Source of the DNA: Litoditis marina
Taxonomy: Eukaryota > Nematoda > Chromadorea > Rhabditida > Rhabditidae
Assembly (NCBI GenBank): GCA_964036275.1
Contig: OZ038438.1
Span: forward strand, 11,169,321 to 11,233,320
Direction: 5' to 3'
DNA: 64,000 bases
Shown in pieces: positions 1-12,600 of this stretch. The notes beneath the pieces were generated by a model that was given only the letters and a program-made list of their open reading frames with translations, made no database searches and was not told the DNA's origin. Position 1 is the stretch's first letter; every line of letters starts with the position of its first letter. The translations under genes and the position numbers were made by a program.

Positions 1-3000
1 AGACGCACATAACTGCGACATTATGAAGGGCATGCGATCGGTCGTAACCTGCAATACGCGACTATGAACCGAATGAACCATCGGGTCATTTTGTTTCAAT
101 ATTTCGCATTTGCAGTGCTAAACGCACATGACACCTTGACAAATCATCACTGAAAACATTAACAAGACCGTCATATACTTACTGAATGCCATTTCACAAA
201 GAATCAAAACCAAGAAATATAAGATACCTTGAACTTATTCCATATTACAGATGCCGGTGCTTCAATTATTATATTGTGCAGTAGAGCACTGAGTAGATAG
301 ATGTTCGAACGATGGCTATTGCACTGGACCAGTGTATGATACACACTCGATGATGGGCTCCAGCCACCGGGCTGACTAAACCAACAGAATTCTACTTTTT
401 CACACTTTACTTAGACAATCCGTGAAGAAGAATGCTCCGTATACAAAAAAAACACACAATTGTGAAGACTGCTTCCAAAGTAATCAGTTGTGTTTATTTA
501 TCACGAACTTAGTCTGAATCACAAATCGTCAAAGAACTATAATTCGCTCTTTATTCTCGCAACACCTCGCTTTTGTTGTTGAGACTCTACAGAAATTGCG
601 ATTTTCACCCAATTTTACCCCTTTTTTCAACGCATGAGTTATCAACTCGTGACCCATTTTTTGATGAGAAACTCGCGCCAATCGTCTCCTATGAGAAGCG
701 TTGGTGGTAAATGTTTTGAATATCAACTGACGTAATCTCGTCGAGTGAATCGGAGGTGGTCGGCTTCACGGATTCCAAAAGGGGGTCAACTGCCTTTCGC
801 TCATCGAAGTCCATCTCAAACAACAAGATAAAAATGACGGAGAACAACAGTTTACCTACTGCTATTCCTACTACTATTAGGATAAAAAAGGTAACTAACT
901 GAATAAGTATTTAAAGTTTCGTAGAACTGAACTTTACAAAATAAATGTAAAATTGATACTAATCAGGACAACTTAGCAATGAAATCCAGTAAACCTTTCT
1001 GAAAAAAAAGTTATGATTCTTCAACACACAACTTAATTTCATTTAAATTGATCTACTTGATCGAATGAATGTCAACTAAAAACATGCACAGGCACACAGG
1101 CTGTTACCTTTATAAGTCGAAGTTTCATGGCAAGCATATGAGCGGTACGTCGGGCGAGAATCAAATTCAGATTGATGTATTTGATGAACTGAGAGAGAAG
1201 AAGGAGAAAAACTCTGTAAAATACATCTTATGTTTCACAAAACATGTTAACCTTTTGACATAATGTCAAGCAAGCAGTTAAATTTGGTTCTATATTTAGG
1301 AGTTCATATAGGAAAACATTCATACATCAGTTACGAATCGAAATGACTTGAATTGAAAAAAATCTTCTTTTTTTGAAGAAGAAAAAACTACTAGCTTCGC
1401 AAATATGGAGTCCATCAGAACGTTGTCAATTAAGTTCCATTGGAAAACAAAACGTAAGCCATTATTTCCGGTTTGGTGAATCACTGATAACACTACTATA
1501 TCACAGTAACATATTAGTGACATAGAGAAAAAGTCAACGCACTTGGTTGGATAAACGTTACCTAAATTTGAACGGCTCGGCAAACTTTACTAACTGCTGA
1601 AAATAGTACACATTCTTAAGACAAACAGCACCTCAACAGAGCAGGCTTCTCTTCACCACAGTGAGCATCTCCATTATGCCTGCCGCGAATATAGAAATCT
1701 GAGAACGTCTCGCACAACTCATTCAAAAACTCTTGTTTCTCAATCACGCCGTCCTAAAATATGAATAAACAACTCGGAGTTGAACACGGCAATGGCATTT
1801 CTGGCAGCATTCGTCTATCCAGGTTCCAAGCACAAAAAAATACTTAATAAAAGGGTATAACTGACATCGAAGGCTCGACGGACGAGTGTGGTGACATATA
1901 TCCAGCGATCCTTGTAGATCGGCGAAGTAGTCAGATCATCAATAGTCCACATCTTACTCATCAGATCAGCGATTGCCACATTGAACATCGATCGGTAGTC
2001 TGAAGATAAGCAACATTTTCCCGCTTAGCGGATAACCTATTCGTATGCCATCAGAATTTGAAAAATACTGTTCTAGCAATGCACAAACTACTTCGGAACT
2101 TACAGAAGCTTTATTCATTGCACCTCATTGATTCATGAGTTACAGTCGTGAGAAAGAACAAAAATACACGATAACTAAGAATCAATTGAACTTTCAATCT
2201 TTCAAAAAAAAACCTGCTGAAAAGGAGTCAGGTGTTGACTTCTTGGGTTTTCCTTGGGCATTGAAGGAAAGAGTTGCACTAATTTTCAGAAACCATAGGG
2301 CTCGATAAGAAGGAATTCTGAAAACAATATGCTAGAAGTAAGGAGTAATATCCAATATAGTAGAGCATTATCACGCCACCAAAATAAACTTCTTAACACA
2401 CCTCATGTACTCAACCAGAAAACAAGTCTAGAACATTATTTGTTGATATGACTTACTTGTAATCACAAAGGTAATCGAGATACTCCTCCTTCCTCTTGTT
2501 AAACATCGGAACTCGTTTGGCCAACGCTCCTAGTGGCTTCCCGCGGGTGAGATCGGTGAACCAGGCTGCACGCTCTTTCACTTTTCCGATACCAGGCTTA
2601 AATGTTGTGTACGTGTATTGCATAGTTGATTATTAGACAGCAGAGAACTGTGACTAACAACAACGCGAAACATGGCTCTCAAACTTTATGAATGCGGCCT
2701 AGGGACAAATAAAGTTGGTTTCAAGTTTCAATGCCATTTTAATAAGGGATTTCTTTTGTGGTTCAACAAGTTAATTTTTCAACTTCGTAACTTCTCGATC
2801 AACGACTTGAGATTGGAGGCAAACATCGAGCTTGGAATTGTTTGACTGGGTGGATAAAAGAACCTGTTTTTCTGGGGTCTACATCACAATCCACGACCCC
2901 TTGATGGTCGTCTCTAGCCTAATTGCGTGGATTGTGCAAGCGATATTAAAAACGCGTGGATTGTGCAAGTAATTATGAAAATTCGTGGATTGTGCACAAG

Positions 3001-4717
3001 AAAAACAACAAATATTGTATCATTTCAATCCATGATTGATACTATTTTGAAATAGTGAGAAAGCTCTTTTTCGATATCCCATATCCGTAAAAAAAAAATT
3101 AATTTTTACCATATCCCATGTAAGTTTTTTTACTTAGTTCTGGGTACGGGCAAGCCAGTAACCTAAGGTGCAACGAGCAATACTGGGAATCATGGCTAAC
3201 CTAAGCCGAAGCCTTTTTGTTAGGTAAACTAAAGTTAATGCGCGATTCGGGAACTTAGTGATATCGCTCCAACTAAACACTTCTTATTCTTTGCCATTGT
3301 CAACCTAATTATTTGAAAAAACCTGTGCAATCCAAGAATTCTGAAAAACGATTGCACAATCCACGAATTTCTGGCGCGGTCGAGCCTAATTGCTTTTTAG
3401 GGTGGCTCGCTCGAAAAATCGTGGATTGTGTACAGGACCCGTTTTTCTACTGAGCGAGTGCACTACTACCTCTCTCGTGTAATACAGATACAAAATACAC
3501 AAGGTAACAAAATGTTTTCGAATAGGTTATATGAAACATGGATTGGTAGCACGAAGTTCATAGTAACATACGGCCAATAGTATATGTAACCGGGGTTTTC
3601 GGTAACCTAATCAGGTTTTTGGTAACCCCTTTTCATGTTAGAAAAACAGGTAACCGGTTTCAGGTTACAAACAGGTTAACTAATGAGCTAACCTCAAAAA
3701 TAGGTTCGGTTACAAGAAAACCAGGTTACATATATAATTCACCATAACATACCTGTGGGGTAGAGAATTGGGCCGACGAGTTGTCTTTAGATTTTCGTCT
3801 TTCTTTATCCAGAGTTGCATTGAGATCTCCCCTCTTGATGAAAGTCTGCAAGAGAATACCAAAATAAATTCTGTATTATTCTATGATTGAACTTCATTAA
3901 CCACATCAAATATTGCAATGCACCTAAATATTTCTCGTGACATCACTTTGACAACGAACATACAGTAATCGGTTAGCTTTCCAAAATAATTCAGTATTAT
4001 TCAATATTCGTGAAATATATGATAAAAATATTATGCGCTACGTCTACCAACACATCCTATTATATAGAAAAATCATGTGGAAGGTGCACATAACTGCACG
4101 AAACGACACCAATGAATATATAACAGAAAATATACCAATTTTCGGTAAATACAGCGTTCATAAAAGACTCACAAGAGCAACGAGGCCAGCAGACTTGGGC
4201 AAACAATCATCAAGCCGTTCGAGTTTCACCGACCTACTGTTGAAGACTAGCGATTCATGTTCGAACTGAGTAGTGGCAAACTGTAAAATTGGGCTATTGC
4301 CATCAAAATTGTCAACATATATTTGTTAGGCACATTGGCTTTAGAGATTCAAGGAACATGTTCTGAGCTTCTGAGATTCCTTTCTTCGATTTTTCCTCAA
4401 AAAAGACACGTTTAGTAAAATCACCTTTACAAGCTTACCTGATAACCTCTACTCAGCCGTGGATTAGATAGGTTGTCCTCTTCTTGGCGTGGTTCCTGAG
4501 GATGTAAGTCAGGGGGGCCTGGAAAGTGAGAACGACTTGAGTTAGTTGGTTGCAGGAGTCCGAAATTAAAGTTCAAACATTTATATAGTATAAGACGTAG
4601 AGAATAAAAACCTAAATTGAATTTGAAACTCATACCGAGCTTGGAGTGCTTTCGCAGGGGGCGTCGATCAGCAGTTGATACATGCCAAGTAGTCACGCCC
4701 GAAGTTTTATTCGACAT
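1..4717 (-). CDS. dpy-22: Mediator kinase-module subunit MED12 (5' part of gene; continues beyond left edge)
   Basis: MED12 links cyclin C/CDK8 to Mediator in the nucleus and tunes transcription. Exons read on the minus strand: 4717-4636, 4518-4439, 3845-3753, 2596-2457, 2317-2214, 1999-1866, 1753 to about 1632, then 371-228 and 48 to beyond the edge. The first six junctions close in phase. Recognisable MED12 blocks are RRPLRKHSKLG followed by PPDLHPQEPRQEEDNL, AAWFTDLTRGKPLGALAKR, IPSYRALWFLK, then DDGVIEKQEFLNELCETF (human FQDGMLDRHEFL), and LLHNIIIEAPASVIWNKF (human LQTILLCCPSALVWH). The start ATG at 4717 gives a 28-residue first exon like the human N-terminus. The stretch between 1632 and 371 is unresolved: an acceptor near 1587 opens a frame reading QLVKFAEPFKF that resembles the next human segment but does not match the phase of the previous exon. 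Introns carry a 567-bp MITE and a GTTACC-rich element. The symbol is by orthology to worm dpy-22 (mdt-12). Confidence 0.9.
689..898 (-). other. Possible extra exon(s) inside the MED12 intron
   Basis: A 69-codon open stretch follows a TTATTCAG acceptor and ends in TAG at 689-691. Its first 28 residues are strongly hydrophobic (ILIVVGIAVGKLLFSVIFIL) and are followed by an acidic tail (MDFDERKAVDPLLESV). Two other readings compete. A GTCAGT donor near 728 could end the acidic exon early. Alternatively, the same ACGTCAG could be an acceptor for an exon in another frame containing SHRRRLARVSHQKMGHEL, which faintly resembles the MED12 segment after the EFL motif. The hydrophobic part may be chance translation of a T-rich intron. 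It lies between confident MED12 exons on the same strand, so it is either a missing MED12 exon, an alternative end, or intronic noise. Confidence 0.25.
2874..3440. mobile_element. 567-bp MITE, hAT-like, with 8-bp target-site duplication
   Basis: The ends are inverted copies: GGGGTCTACATCACAATCC at the left, and the reverse complement of the right end begins GGGTCCTGTACACAATCCAC. The element is flanked by an exact 8-bp direct repeat GTTTTTCT at 2866-2873 and 3441-3448. Inside are further copies of CGTGGATTGTGCA in both orientations (near 2930, 2955, 2986 and 3350). There is no transposase frame, so it is non-autonomous. An 8-bp duplication is typical of the hAT superfamily. It sits in a dpy-22 intron. 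Confidence 0.8.
3577..3737. repeat. GTTACC-rich inverted-repeat element
   Basis: The ends ATATGTAACC and GGTTACATAT are inverted copies, and the body is made of degenerate GGTAACC and GGTTAAC units. Related elements occur at 21207-21375, 34471-34637 and 62700-62875. It lies in a dpy-22 intron. Confidence 0.6.
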
Positions 4718-5267
4718 TGGTCATCACGGTATTCCTGTCAAAAAATCCTAGAGAGACAAAATGAAAGATTGATAGAAAATATTGACACATTTAAGATTTT
4801 AAAAAAACAGAGCAAAACTGCGTTTATAGGCAAGCGCATAAGCTTGTTAACATTTTCCAGAGTGAGTGGGGTAAATGTCATACATATATCACGCTACATG
4901 AAGACACTTAATATATTGATACATCACCGCATTTATTTCATTTTGGGGACGCATTACGTTCGATCAAATATACCTCAAGAAGATATAATTATGTTAATAA
5001 TAAAACATATATTTAAAATAATAATAACAATAATTGGACGCGTCGCGACAGTTTAGCAGTGGCGCGAATATTCGTACTATAGCAGCTTTTCACAAATAGA
5101 GCTCGAAATTACGCGCCAAATCAGGAATGATGTGGACTGTACGGATTCCGCAGAAGGGCGCTTATTTATCGGAGAATGGAAAATATAATTACGCAAGACA
5201 ATAAATGTTTAAGAACGATTCACTCACAACACTGGAGATGTTATTTTAAAGAATGTGTATGTTGAAA

Positions 5268-6252
5268 CTAGCTTGGGTAAGTGTGTAATATTATTTGACA
5301 TCTTGGTCGTTTCTTGGATGTTGGTGAGTTGGAAATATCACTAGAGCTTAGTTCACTACAGGAGCCGTGAAGTTGAATAAGTTCATTATTCCTCTTCGTT
5401 AATGCCTTGTATATGTTGATCTCGACATACGCCATGGCTTTCGCATGTTGACCTAACCGCAGCGAAATCAACCTACAAACACAGTTGGATAGGGCAATAT
5501 CGCCAAATAAGCTCGTTTTGGAGATATCGACTCAGGCGACTGAACAGTACCAACTCCTTATTCCGGCACATTATTGACTAACATTTGGAACGGTTCATAC
5601 AGTTTCTGGCAACCGTGTCGATCGCACAAAAATCCACTGATGCTAAATTTTAAAACTCAACTCACCAGATATGATGGCGCGAACATTGTCTTTATTTTTG
5701 TGGTTTGAAACTGCATTTAAATTATATTTGCTGCCAACTCTCTCCAGATGTTTGCCTCTGTTTGTTTAAACCTTCCTAATTTTTTTTAAAAATTGAGTTG
5801 TTCAGTTTGAAGTTTGGAACCAAATGTTCAGATATTTTAATTTTCGAATTCTGGAGAAATTCCAAGTTTTTTTTGTATATCACCACAATTTTCCAAGTTT
5901 CCAGAAACTCAGTTCTAGAGTTGCGGGAACAGCAGATTTTTCAGTTGTATAGTTAAACAAGTTTAACCGTTTTCTTGACATTGCATTTCAAAAAGATGTT
6001 GATTAAAAGTGTTGATTTGAAGTTTTCCATTTTCGAGAAAACCTATTCATATTATTTTTTTTATTTATTGCACCAAACACGAGGTGTTATAGATGATTAT
6101 TGGCGATTCCGTTTCGGTGGATTCGCAACCTGCCGAGGTTCATACGTGAAAACGTATTCATGTTAGATTGTAATCAAACATGTTCGACTCTGTCGAGTAG
6201 CGTTTCTAGTTCGATCTCGACTGCCTCGTTCTTTACCGTGTCATGTAACCGT
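5268..6252 (-). CDS. Unidentified protein, three C-terminal exons
   Basis: Three exons join in phase on the minus strand: 6252-6180 (RLHDTVKNEAVEIELETLL then DRVEH), 5642-5614 (HQWIFVRST) and 5472-5268, which starts LISLRLGQHAKAMAYVE, continues NIYKALTKRNNELIQLHG and ends at a TAG. The predicted tail is helical and rich in E, L, K and R, then polar with SSSDISNSPTSKKRPR. I do not recognise the family. Exons further 5' were not found; the region upstream holds a LINE fragment, so this may be a real gene with distant 5' exons or a decaying one. The donor of the middle exon (GTTGCC) is weak. The gene lies 550 bp upstream of the dpy-22 start on the same strand. Confidence 0.4.
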
Positions 6253-6779
6253 CTAGAATATATCGGAAATGGAAATAGAAGTGGATAGATTAAGGCATAG
6301 AACCTTCTAGTACAAGTGACCCATGACGTAATAATATGAATGTTTTTGTAGTGTTTTTTAGGCAAATTAATTGATTGTGAGCAACCCACGAAGTGTTCCC
6401 ATAATGCATATTGATTCCAGATGTTGCAAATATACAAATAGTTTGAAACACGATACGAAGTGGTAATTGTTAACATTTGGTAAAAACTGGTAGTACATAT
6501 CCAAACACATCAGACAGTTATCTTCACTAGCATAAATATATTCCAAACTCGAAAACACTTGAATGTTCTATTTTCAAAGGAAATATGTGTTGTTTACTGG
6601 AATATGAAACGCCTTTCCATCCGAGTGTAGAATTATACCCCAGTTTCAATTTATACTGTTATAATATCTCTATTTTTTGTGAAATGAATCAAAAATGGTC
6701 AAATGTATTTGTAGTGTTCTTCCAGGCAAATTGGTTATAGGAGCAAGCTACAAACTTTTCTGATTTTCATTTATTCCAG

Positions 6780-7860
6780 CTCATTCAATAAGTGAAAGAA
6801 TACTTAACGCATCGTACGTTTGCAGTCAGAGTAAATTCGACCTTTTCTTCGAATCGTAAAATAACTAGTGGTGTTCCACGAGGAAGTGCGCTTTCTCCTG
6901 TTCTGTTTAATATTTTCACTTACGAATTACCAAACACGACTTGTAGATACGAATGTAAAATGCAAGGTTTTCGCAGACGACACGAAAGTTTATAAGTCGT
7001 TCAAGCTTGGAGAATCTAATAAAGAGCTGCAAAGTTGTTTAGATACAATGTATAAGTGGTCTGTAGATTGAGCGTTACCACTATTAGTAAAAAAAATCAC
7101 AAGTTATGCATCTGGGCTACAATAACCCAAAGCAAACTATACACTGAACGGAGCAGCTCTGAAGCAAGTCACTGAAAAAGTTAGAGATCTGGGTTCCCTG
7201 TTAAATAGCAGTCTTTCCTTCCAAAATCATGAGAGACATATTGTAAATCTTAGTAAAATATAGAGTTTACAATCTTTTCATGGTATTGAAAACCAATAAG
7301 GGAATAAGGAAAGTATTTGGAACAAAGCGTACAAAATCTATATTCGTTCAATGGTTGAGTTCGGAACTTAATGGTGTTCAATTTAGATAGAGGATTCGTA
7401 AAGAAAATTGAATCAGTGCAGAATAATTTCAACAGACAATTATTCTTTCGGCTATGGCTACAAATATTGCACTATTCCCCGCTCTTCATTTAGAAACAGG
7501 AAATTAAAATTGAAAACATTGGAATCTAGAAAAATTTAACAGATTTAGTTATAATACAAAAAATTTCACAGATTTAGTTATAATACACAAAATAGTAACC
7601 GGACAATGTGATTCGATTGCGATTAAATGCGATAGATGCGACTAAATGCGATTAACTTCTTCACGTTCCATCGTTCACGTACTCGTGGTACAACGAAAAT
7701 ATTAGCTTTCCAATACGGGAAACTAGTCATCGTGCACAGTTATTCACTACTCGTGCTGGTTCAAAATGGTTAAAACACAGCAAGAACAAAAATATTCCGA
7801 GTTCTCTTGCGGCGGCCAAGAAATATTTTTCGGAAAAGCACTTGTAACTGACCTTACTAT
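6780..7860 (+). pseudogene. Decayed non-LTR retrotransposon, reverse-transcriptase 3' half
   Basis: An RT palm is readable in pieces: SGVPRGSALSPVLFNIF at about 6860-6925, then after a frameshift CKVFADDTKVYKSF (catalytic F/Y-ADD box) at 6955-7000. A further frame carries an NNPKQTYTLNG-like piece and DLGSLLNSSLSFQNH (about 7185-7230). The thumb region IESVQNNFNRQLFF falls near 7405-7445, and the C-terminal SRTRGTTK and AAAKKYFSEKHL lie at 7680-7850. Several frameshifts and stops make it inactive. The style is CR1/jockey-like. A second fragment with the same C-terminus is at 53290-53900 on the other strand. Confidence 0.8.
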
Positions 7861-8381
7861 GTTTATTATTCAGAACCCCATTGAAGTGTCGATCGTCGTA
7901 CTGTAGTCATATATATGCTCGTTCAATGTTCACTTTTCTGTTCATCATGGTTTCGACGAATTCAGTTGGTTTTTATTTAATTTCTGTTTTCTCTATGTAT
8001 CTCAAACAAAGGTCCTTCTCACTTAAAATTGAGAAAGTAGGAAGGGGTAGTAAAAAAAACCGATTATTATTAAAATGTTTGACCTTTCAAGAGGTCAGCT
8101 GCAGAAGGCGAAGAGAAAGTAGCACTGTGTGTTTCTCTACCGTTCCTCTACAACCGACTGCTTTCCGCCAGCCGCCGTCCGTCTCCATGCCACCGCCCAA
8201 CCTGTCAACATCCTTCACGATCCCCTGTCTCGCTCTCTTCGCCCTCTTTTCTATCCCATGCCTCTCTCTGTCGGAGCCGAAACGGACTGCAGTGTTGAAT
8301 ATGGTTCACTTTATCATGTAACTGTATTTAAGATTCTCGCCTATTTTAAGTTAAGCGTTTAAGATTTGAATAGTACTTTAA

Positions 8382-9029
8382 AGGGACCGTTCCTCTTTCA
8401 TTTGGAGGTTTGAGCTGGTTAGTCGATATTGTTCACATTAAAAAATCAAAATCATTCATACTCAGAACGTCCCTGGTTGTGTAACAGTATTTTACTGTAC
8501 TTACAGTAAAATACAGCATGGTGGGAATACAAATCGATTTTTTGGCGTCTCGACTAAAAAATACAGTATTTTTCCGAACCGTTCGGTTCTTGAACTGTTT
8601 CGACTAAACGCGATTTCGTAAAATACAGGGCATGTTCGGAGTAAAGGTGTCAACTCTCTGTCTTGCTCTGTGTTCTCGAAAATGCGGCGCGACCACGCGC
8701 ACGTACATACACCGCCGAGTTCACCTACGTACAAAATTTTCAAACTGTTCGTAAAATTTCCAAACCATATTCAAAACATGGCCAAAATTACCAATATGAA
8801 ATCTGAGGAGAAACATTTGTAAATATCATGAAAACTACAAAGCAGTGATAGATTAAGGATTGCTGCATTACAGTAACCCAAACCCTGTTCGCTTCTGTTT
8901 TGCTCCATAATAATGTGGTTTTCTGAACTCTGTACGTAAGGTATGGACTTCCATCTCAAAACAGAGAACAAGTTACTTTTTTCATTTTCCAAAAATACCT
9001 ACATTGCCCATTATAGAGGTACGGTCCCT
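8382..9029. mobile_element. 648-bp MITE with TTAA target-site duplication
   Basis: The left end AGGGACCGTTCCTCT and the reverse complement of the right end, AGGGACCGTACCTCT, form near-perfect terminal inverted repeats. TTAA flanks both sides (8378-8381 and 9030-9033), as in piggyBac-type insertions. No transposase frame is visible inside, so it is probably a non-autonomous derivative. The piggyBac assignment rests on TTAA only. Confidence 0.7.
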
Positions 9030-9662
9030 TTAACATACGCTTTCACATAGTATATGTTTTTCTTTATCTCCTTTCTCACATTTTCAAAGTGGTAGAACGT
9101 AGAGTTATGCTCAACCGAAAAATCTATAGATTCACAGGTATTCTATAAGCTAGTACTACAGCCCTACTAAACTAAAATGTCAAGCTTCTCTCTGATATTG
9201 AGCTTAAAGGCGACATTAGCAAAATCTTTTTTTCATATTTGTTCAAGTTTAACGCTCTGTAGAACACGTTTCACTTCTCCTCTCATCCCACATCGCTCTG
9301 TACAACATATAACCAATTTTTTCCCTGTATTAACTGGAGCGTGTTTTTTTATTATTACCTGGCAATGTGAGTACCGATAAACTTTGTTATTGCTACTGTA
9401 CGGAGCACTAGAAACCATAGATAGAAATTCACCCAGCTAATTATGAACTGCATCATCATATCAGCAACATTCATTATTCAAACACATTGTAGCGGGAAGA
9501 ACCTTCATCTGATACCCATATATCATATAGCAAGAAAATGCGAACAAAAACAATCAAAACTTGTACGGGTTGACATGGTTTCGCTGGTTGCCGGTTGATA
9601 GCTGGAAAGTGAACAGTGAAACAGGTCATGGACATATATTGTAAATCAACCTAGTACTCGAT

Positions 9663-12600
9663 TCAAGAGTAGTCGAGAAAGTCGTCACATGAGAAAGAGA
9701 TGTTTTCCACCGGACTGCTCGTACATGGGTAAGGGGGCCGACAAGTTTCTTCCAATCTTGTTGCGGAAGTCTGGAAAAGTCAAACTATGCGGAAATCAAA
9801 CGTAGAGTTGAACACTAATACAAACTGATAGCAAACTGGGAGTTATATATTGTGATGTGTACACCCCAGAGTTGGAGTACACAGTGACAATAACTCATGC
9901 TCTATTCTATGGTCTTTGTTGTGATTAGATTCTTTCATTTAATCTACGCCGGGTTTTAATCTATATCATTTAATCTATATCGTGAATACCGAAACTTTGC
10001 AATACCAGTACGTTCAACAACATATTTTGTAAAATTAGAAAATGTCGAAAGATTCGATTTTGAACATATGAGCTTTTGCTTCACATACTCGTGGATTCCT
10101 TCTTCTGGTCAACTCATGCATGCTACGCTCTCAGAAAGATTTGACATTTATAAATTCCCAATAAGCGATTATCAAATACTTTCGGTAATTTTTCTTCTGG
10201 AAACACGATCAAGTTTAACTTGAGAGGTGCAGGACATAATACGGAGGACTATATATATTCTCTCACTTCCATTGACACCTTGGCAGTGTGCCAGTGAAAC
10301 GTAGTGAGAATAACTTTGTGACAGCGGTAAACAACCATCTATAAAAGCTTGAATATTTCGAAAAACGCCATAGAAATTCACTGACACGCTGCCACATTCT
10401 AAGTCGGAATGGTGATGGAAACTATATCGGTTTGCTCACCCCTGTTCAATGTGCCACTGGGAGACACATTATCATATCGACTCATCTCCAAATGGGGACT
10501 TTCACTGCTGTCACTCGACCATTCCTCTACCGGACTACTCCTCTCACACAATGGCTGAACAACGTTCGAGCAACTCTCATCGTCGGAACCTACAAAGAGA
10601 TTTCATGAGAACATTTCCTATCCACACCAGAAACAAAAATCGTTCGTTTCATGAAACAGGTGGTGGAACAAGAGAAACAGGATCATCCTATCAGTGTCGG
10701 TCTCTTTCTCACTCTCGCTCTCCTCTCTGTGTGTGTGTCTGTTCCTCTTCCTCTTCCATTTCAGAGATACCGGAGGAGAACGTACATTTGAGTGTTTTGT
10801 CAATCCTTTGAATACTTACTTTCTTCCGGTTTGAACATGACTTTTCTCTTCGGTTCCGTATAGTTTGGTAATGAATTTTCACTAGCAGATTCTTTCTCCG
10901 TGAGACTGCCATTTCTGAAAAGAACATTTTCCAAATAAGACAGTAAATAGATACTCATGACGTGAATGGATAAATTTTGAAATTTTCATTTTGCAAGTAA
11001 AATAAAAAATCAACAAAGAAGTTCACACGATGAAAACAACTCGACAAACCTCTTTTCCTCTGGCAGAGCAATGAATGGTGTTGAAATATAAACACCGGAG
11101 CCGTCCTTTTCTAACACAGATATAGTAGAGGTCGTGAGAGAATCCTGAACAGTTATCGTTACATGAAATGTATCGTTTGTAAGGTTAGAACTGGTGTAAC
11201 ATTTTAACTATCAACTCAAATAAAGTGTGTTGTGAACTCAGGGCAATTCAATTAAGGCATATTTTTTTCAATTTCGAAACCCGAATACCGAAACCCGAAT
11301 TTCAATTTCGAAACCCGAATCTATTTCACCAACTGAATCTACACTGTTCCCTTGAAACACAAAGCTATTCACATTTGAATGCTTTCGCGTTGTAGCAAAA
11401 ATCTGACTTTTTCATATCAAGTCCTTGCAAGTGAATAAACAAATGCATCTATCAATCGTAACTTATCACAATGTGGGGAACTACTTGAGATGACTGCAAA
11501 TGACTTCAAATAGATGTGTTCGCACTGTTGTGTCAGTACCTTTTCGGGTTTCGTCACAGGACCGGGGTCGGATTTGCCATTTCGGGGGCTAGGTGGCGAC
11601 TGCGAGAAGTGTCTCAGTTTCAGGTTGGGCGACAAGGGCGGCCGCGAGCCGGGCCGCAGACTTCTCGCCCGTTCTCGCAACGAACGCATCCCTCCTCGCA
11701 ATTCCTCCATGCCGCGGGTCACGAAGGAGCGGATCGAATCCCCACGAACTCCGTGCAATGCCGCCTCCGTCGAGTAGGAACTGCAACTTCAGCATAAGCA
11801 CACGACCCGGTGAAAAATTCTAAATGTAGCAGTTTTTTCTGGTTCAGACCAAAGTATGAAATTGGCAATACAGAGCGTTCTACTTGTTGTATTTGAGAAT
11901 TTCACCTTTCTCTGAGAATTCACACTTCCCGCTGTGTTTGTAGTTTGATTCTATTGCTTTTGGGTCGAATTTTCGACGTGAATTAAGATCTACTACAAAT
12001 ATTTGGTCATTCCCTCTGATGCAGTATACTCACCGTCTCCATTTCACCGGTTCTTTTGTCGTGATTGATGACGTCATAGTGCTGCTGAGCGTTGATCGCC
12101 GTCCAAACTTCCAGAATCCCTCCACCGATCGCCCTCTTGGGAATCGTGGCCACCGGAATTCGCGAGATGACCTGCCATTGAACTAACTGGACCAGATTCC
12201 AGATGTTGCTACTTTTGTTTGATAATCTATTCGCAATAAAATAATATTGTTATTGTTATTATTATCACTAACTGGATCAGATTTCACCGCTGTTGTGGGT
12301 ATTCCAAGGAACTGTGTGAGGTGAGGTTCATACATTTTACTCGAACGTTTCACGATCGCTTCAGTTATGAAAAAAAAACGTGCGTATCGACTTATGTGTA
12401 GTGAAAAGCCAACTTAGTGTATACGCCTGACATGTCTTATAAAAATATCAACCCGGTCTGAAACATCTGACACTGCGCTCTTTTTACAGGCATTATGAAC
12501 TCATATTCCAAAAATGAGAGCGGAATAATCGGAAAATAGAAAACGATTGACCTCATATCAGACATTGTGGCAGATTTCAATATCTGAGGTGGCAAGTCGG

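Noticed and set aside
11514..11823. Several overlapping plus-strand frames
   Set aside because: They are antisense shadows of the Arg/Ser-rich rrc-1 exon 11780-11540, whose high GC opens all frames.
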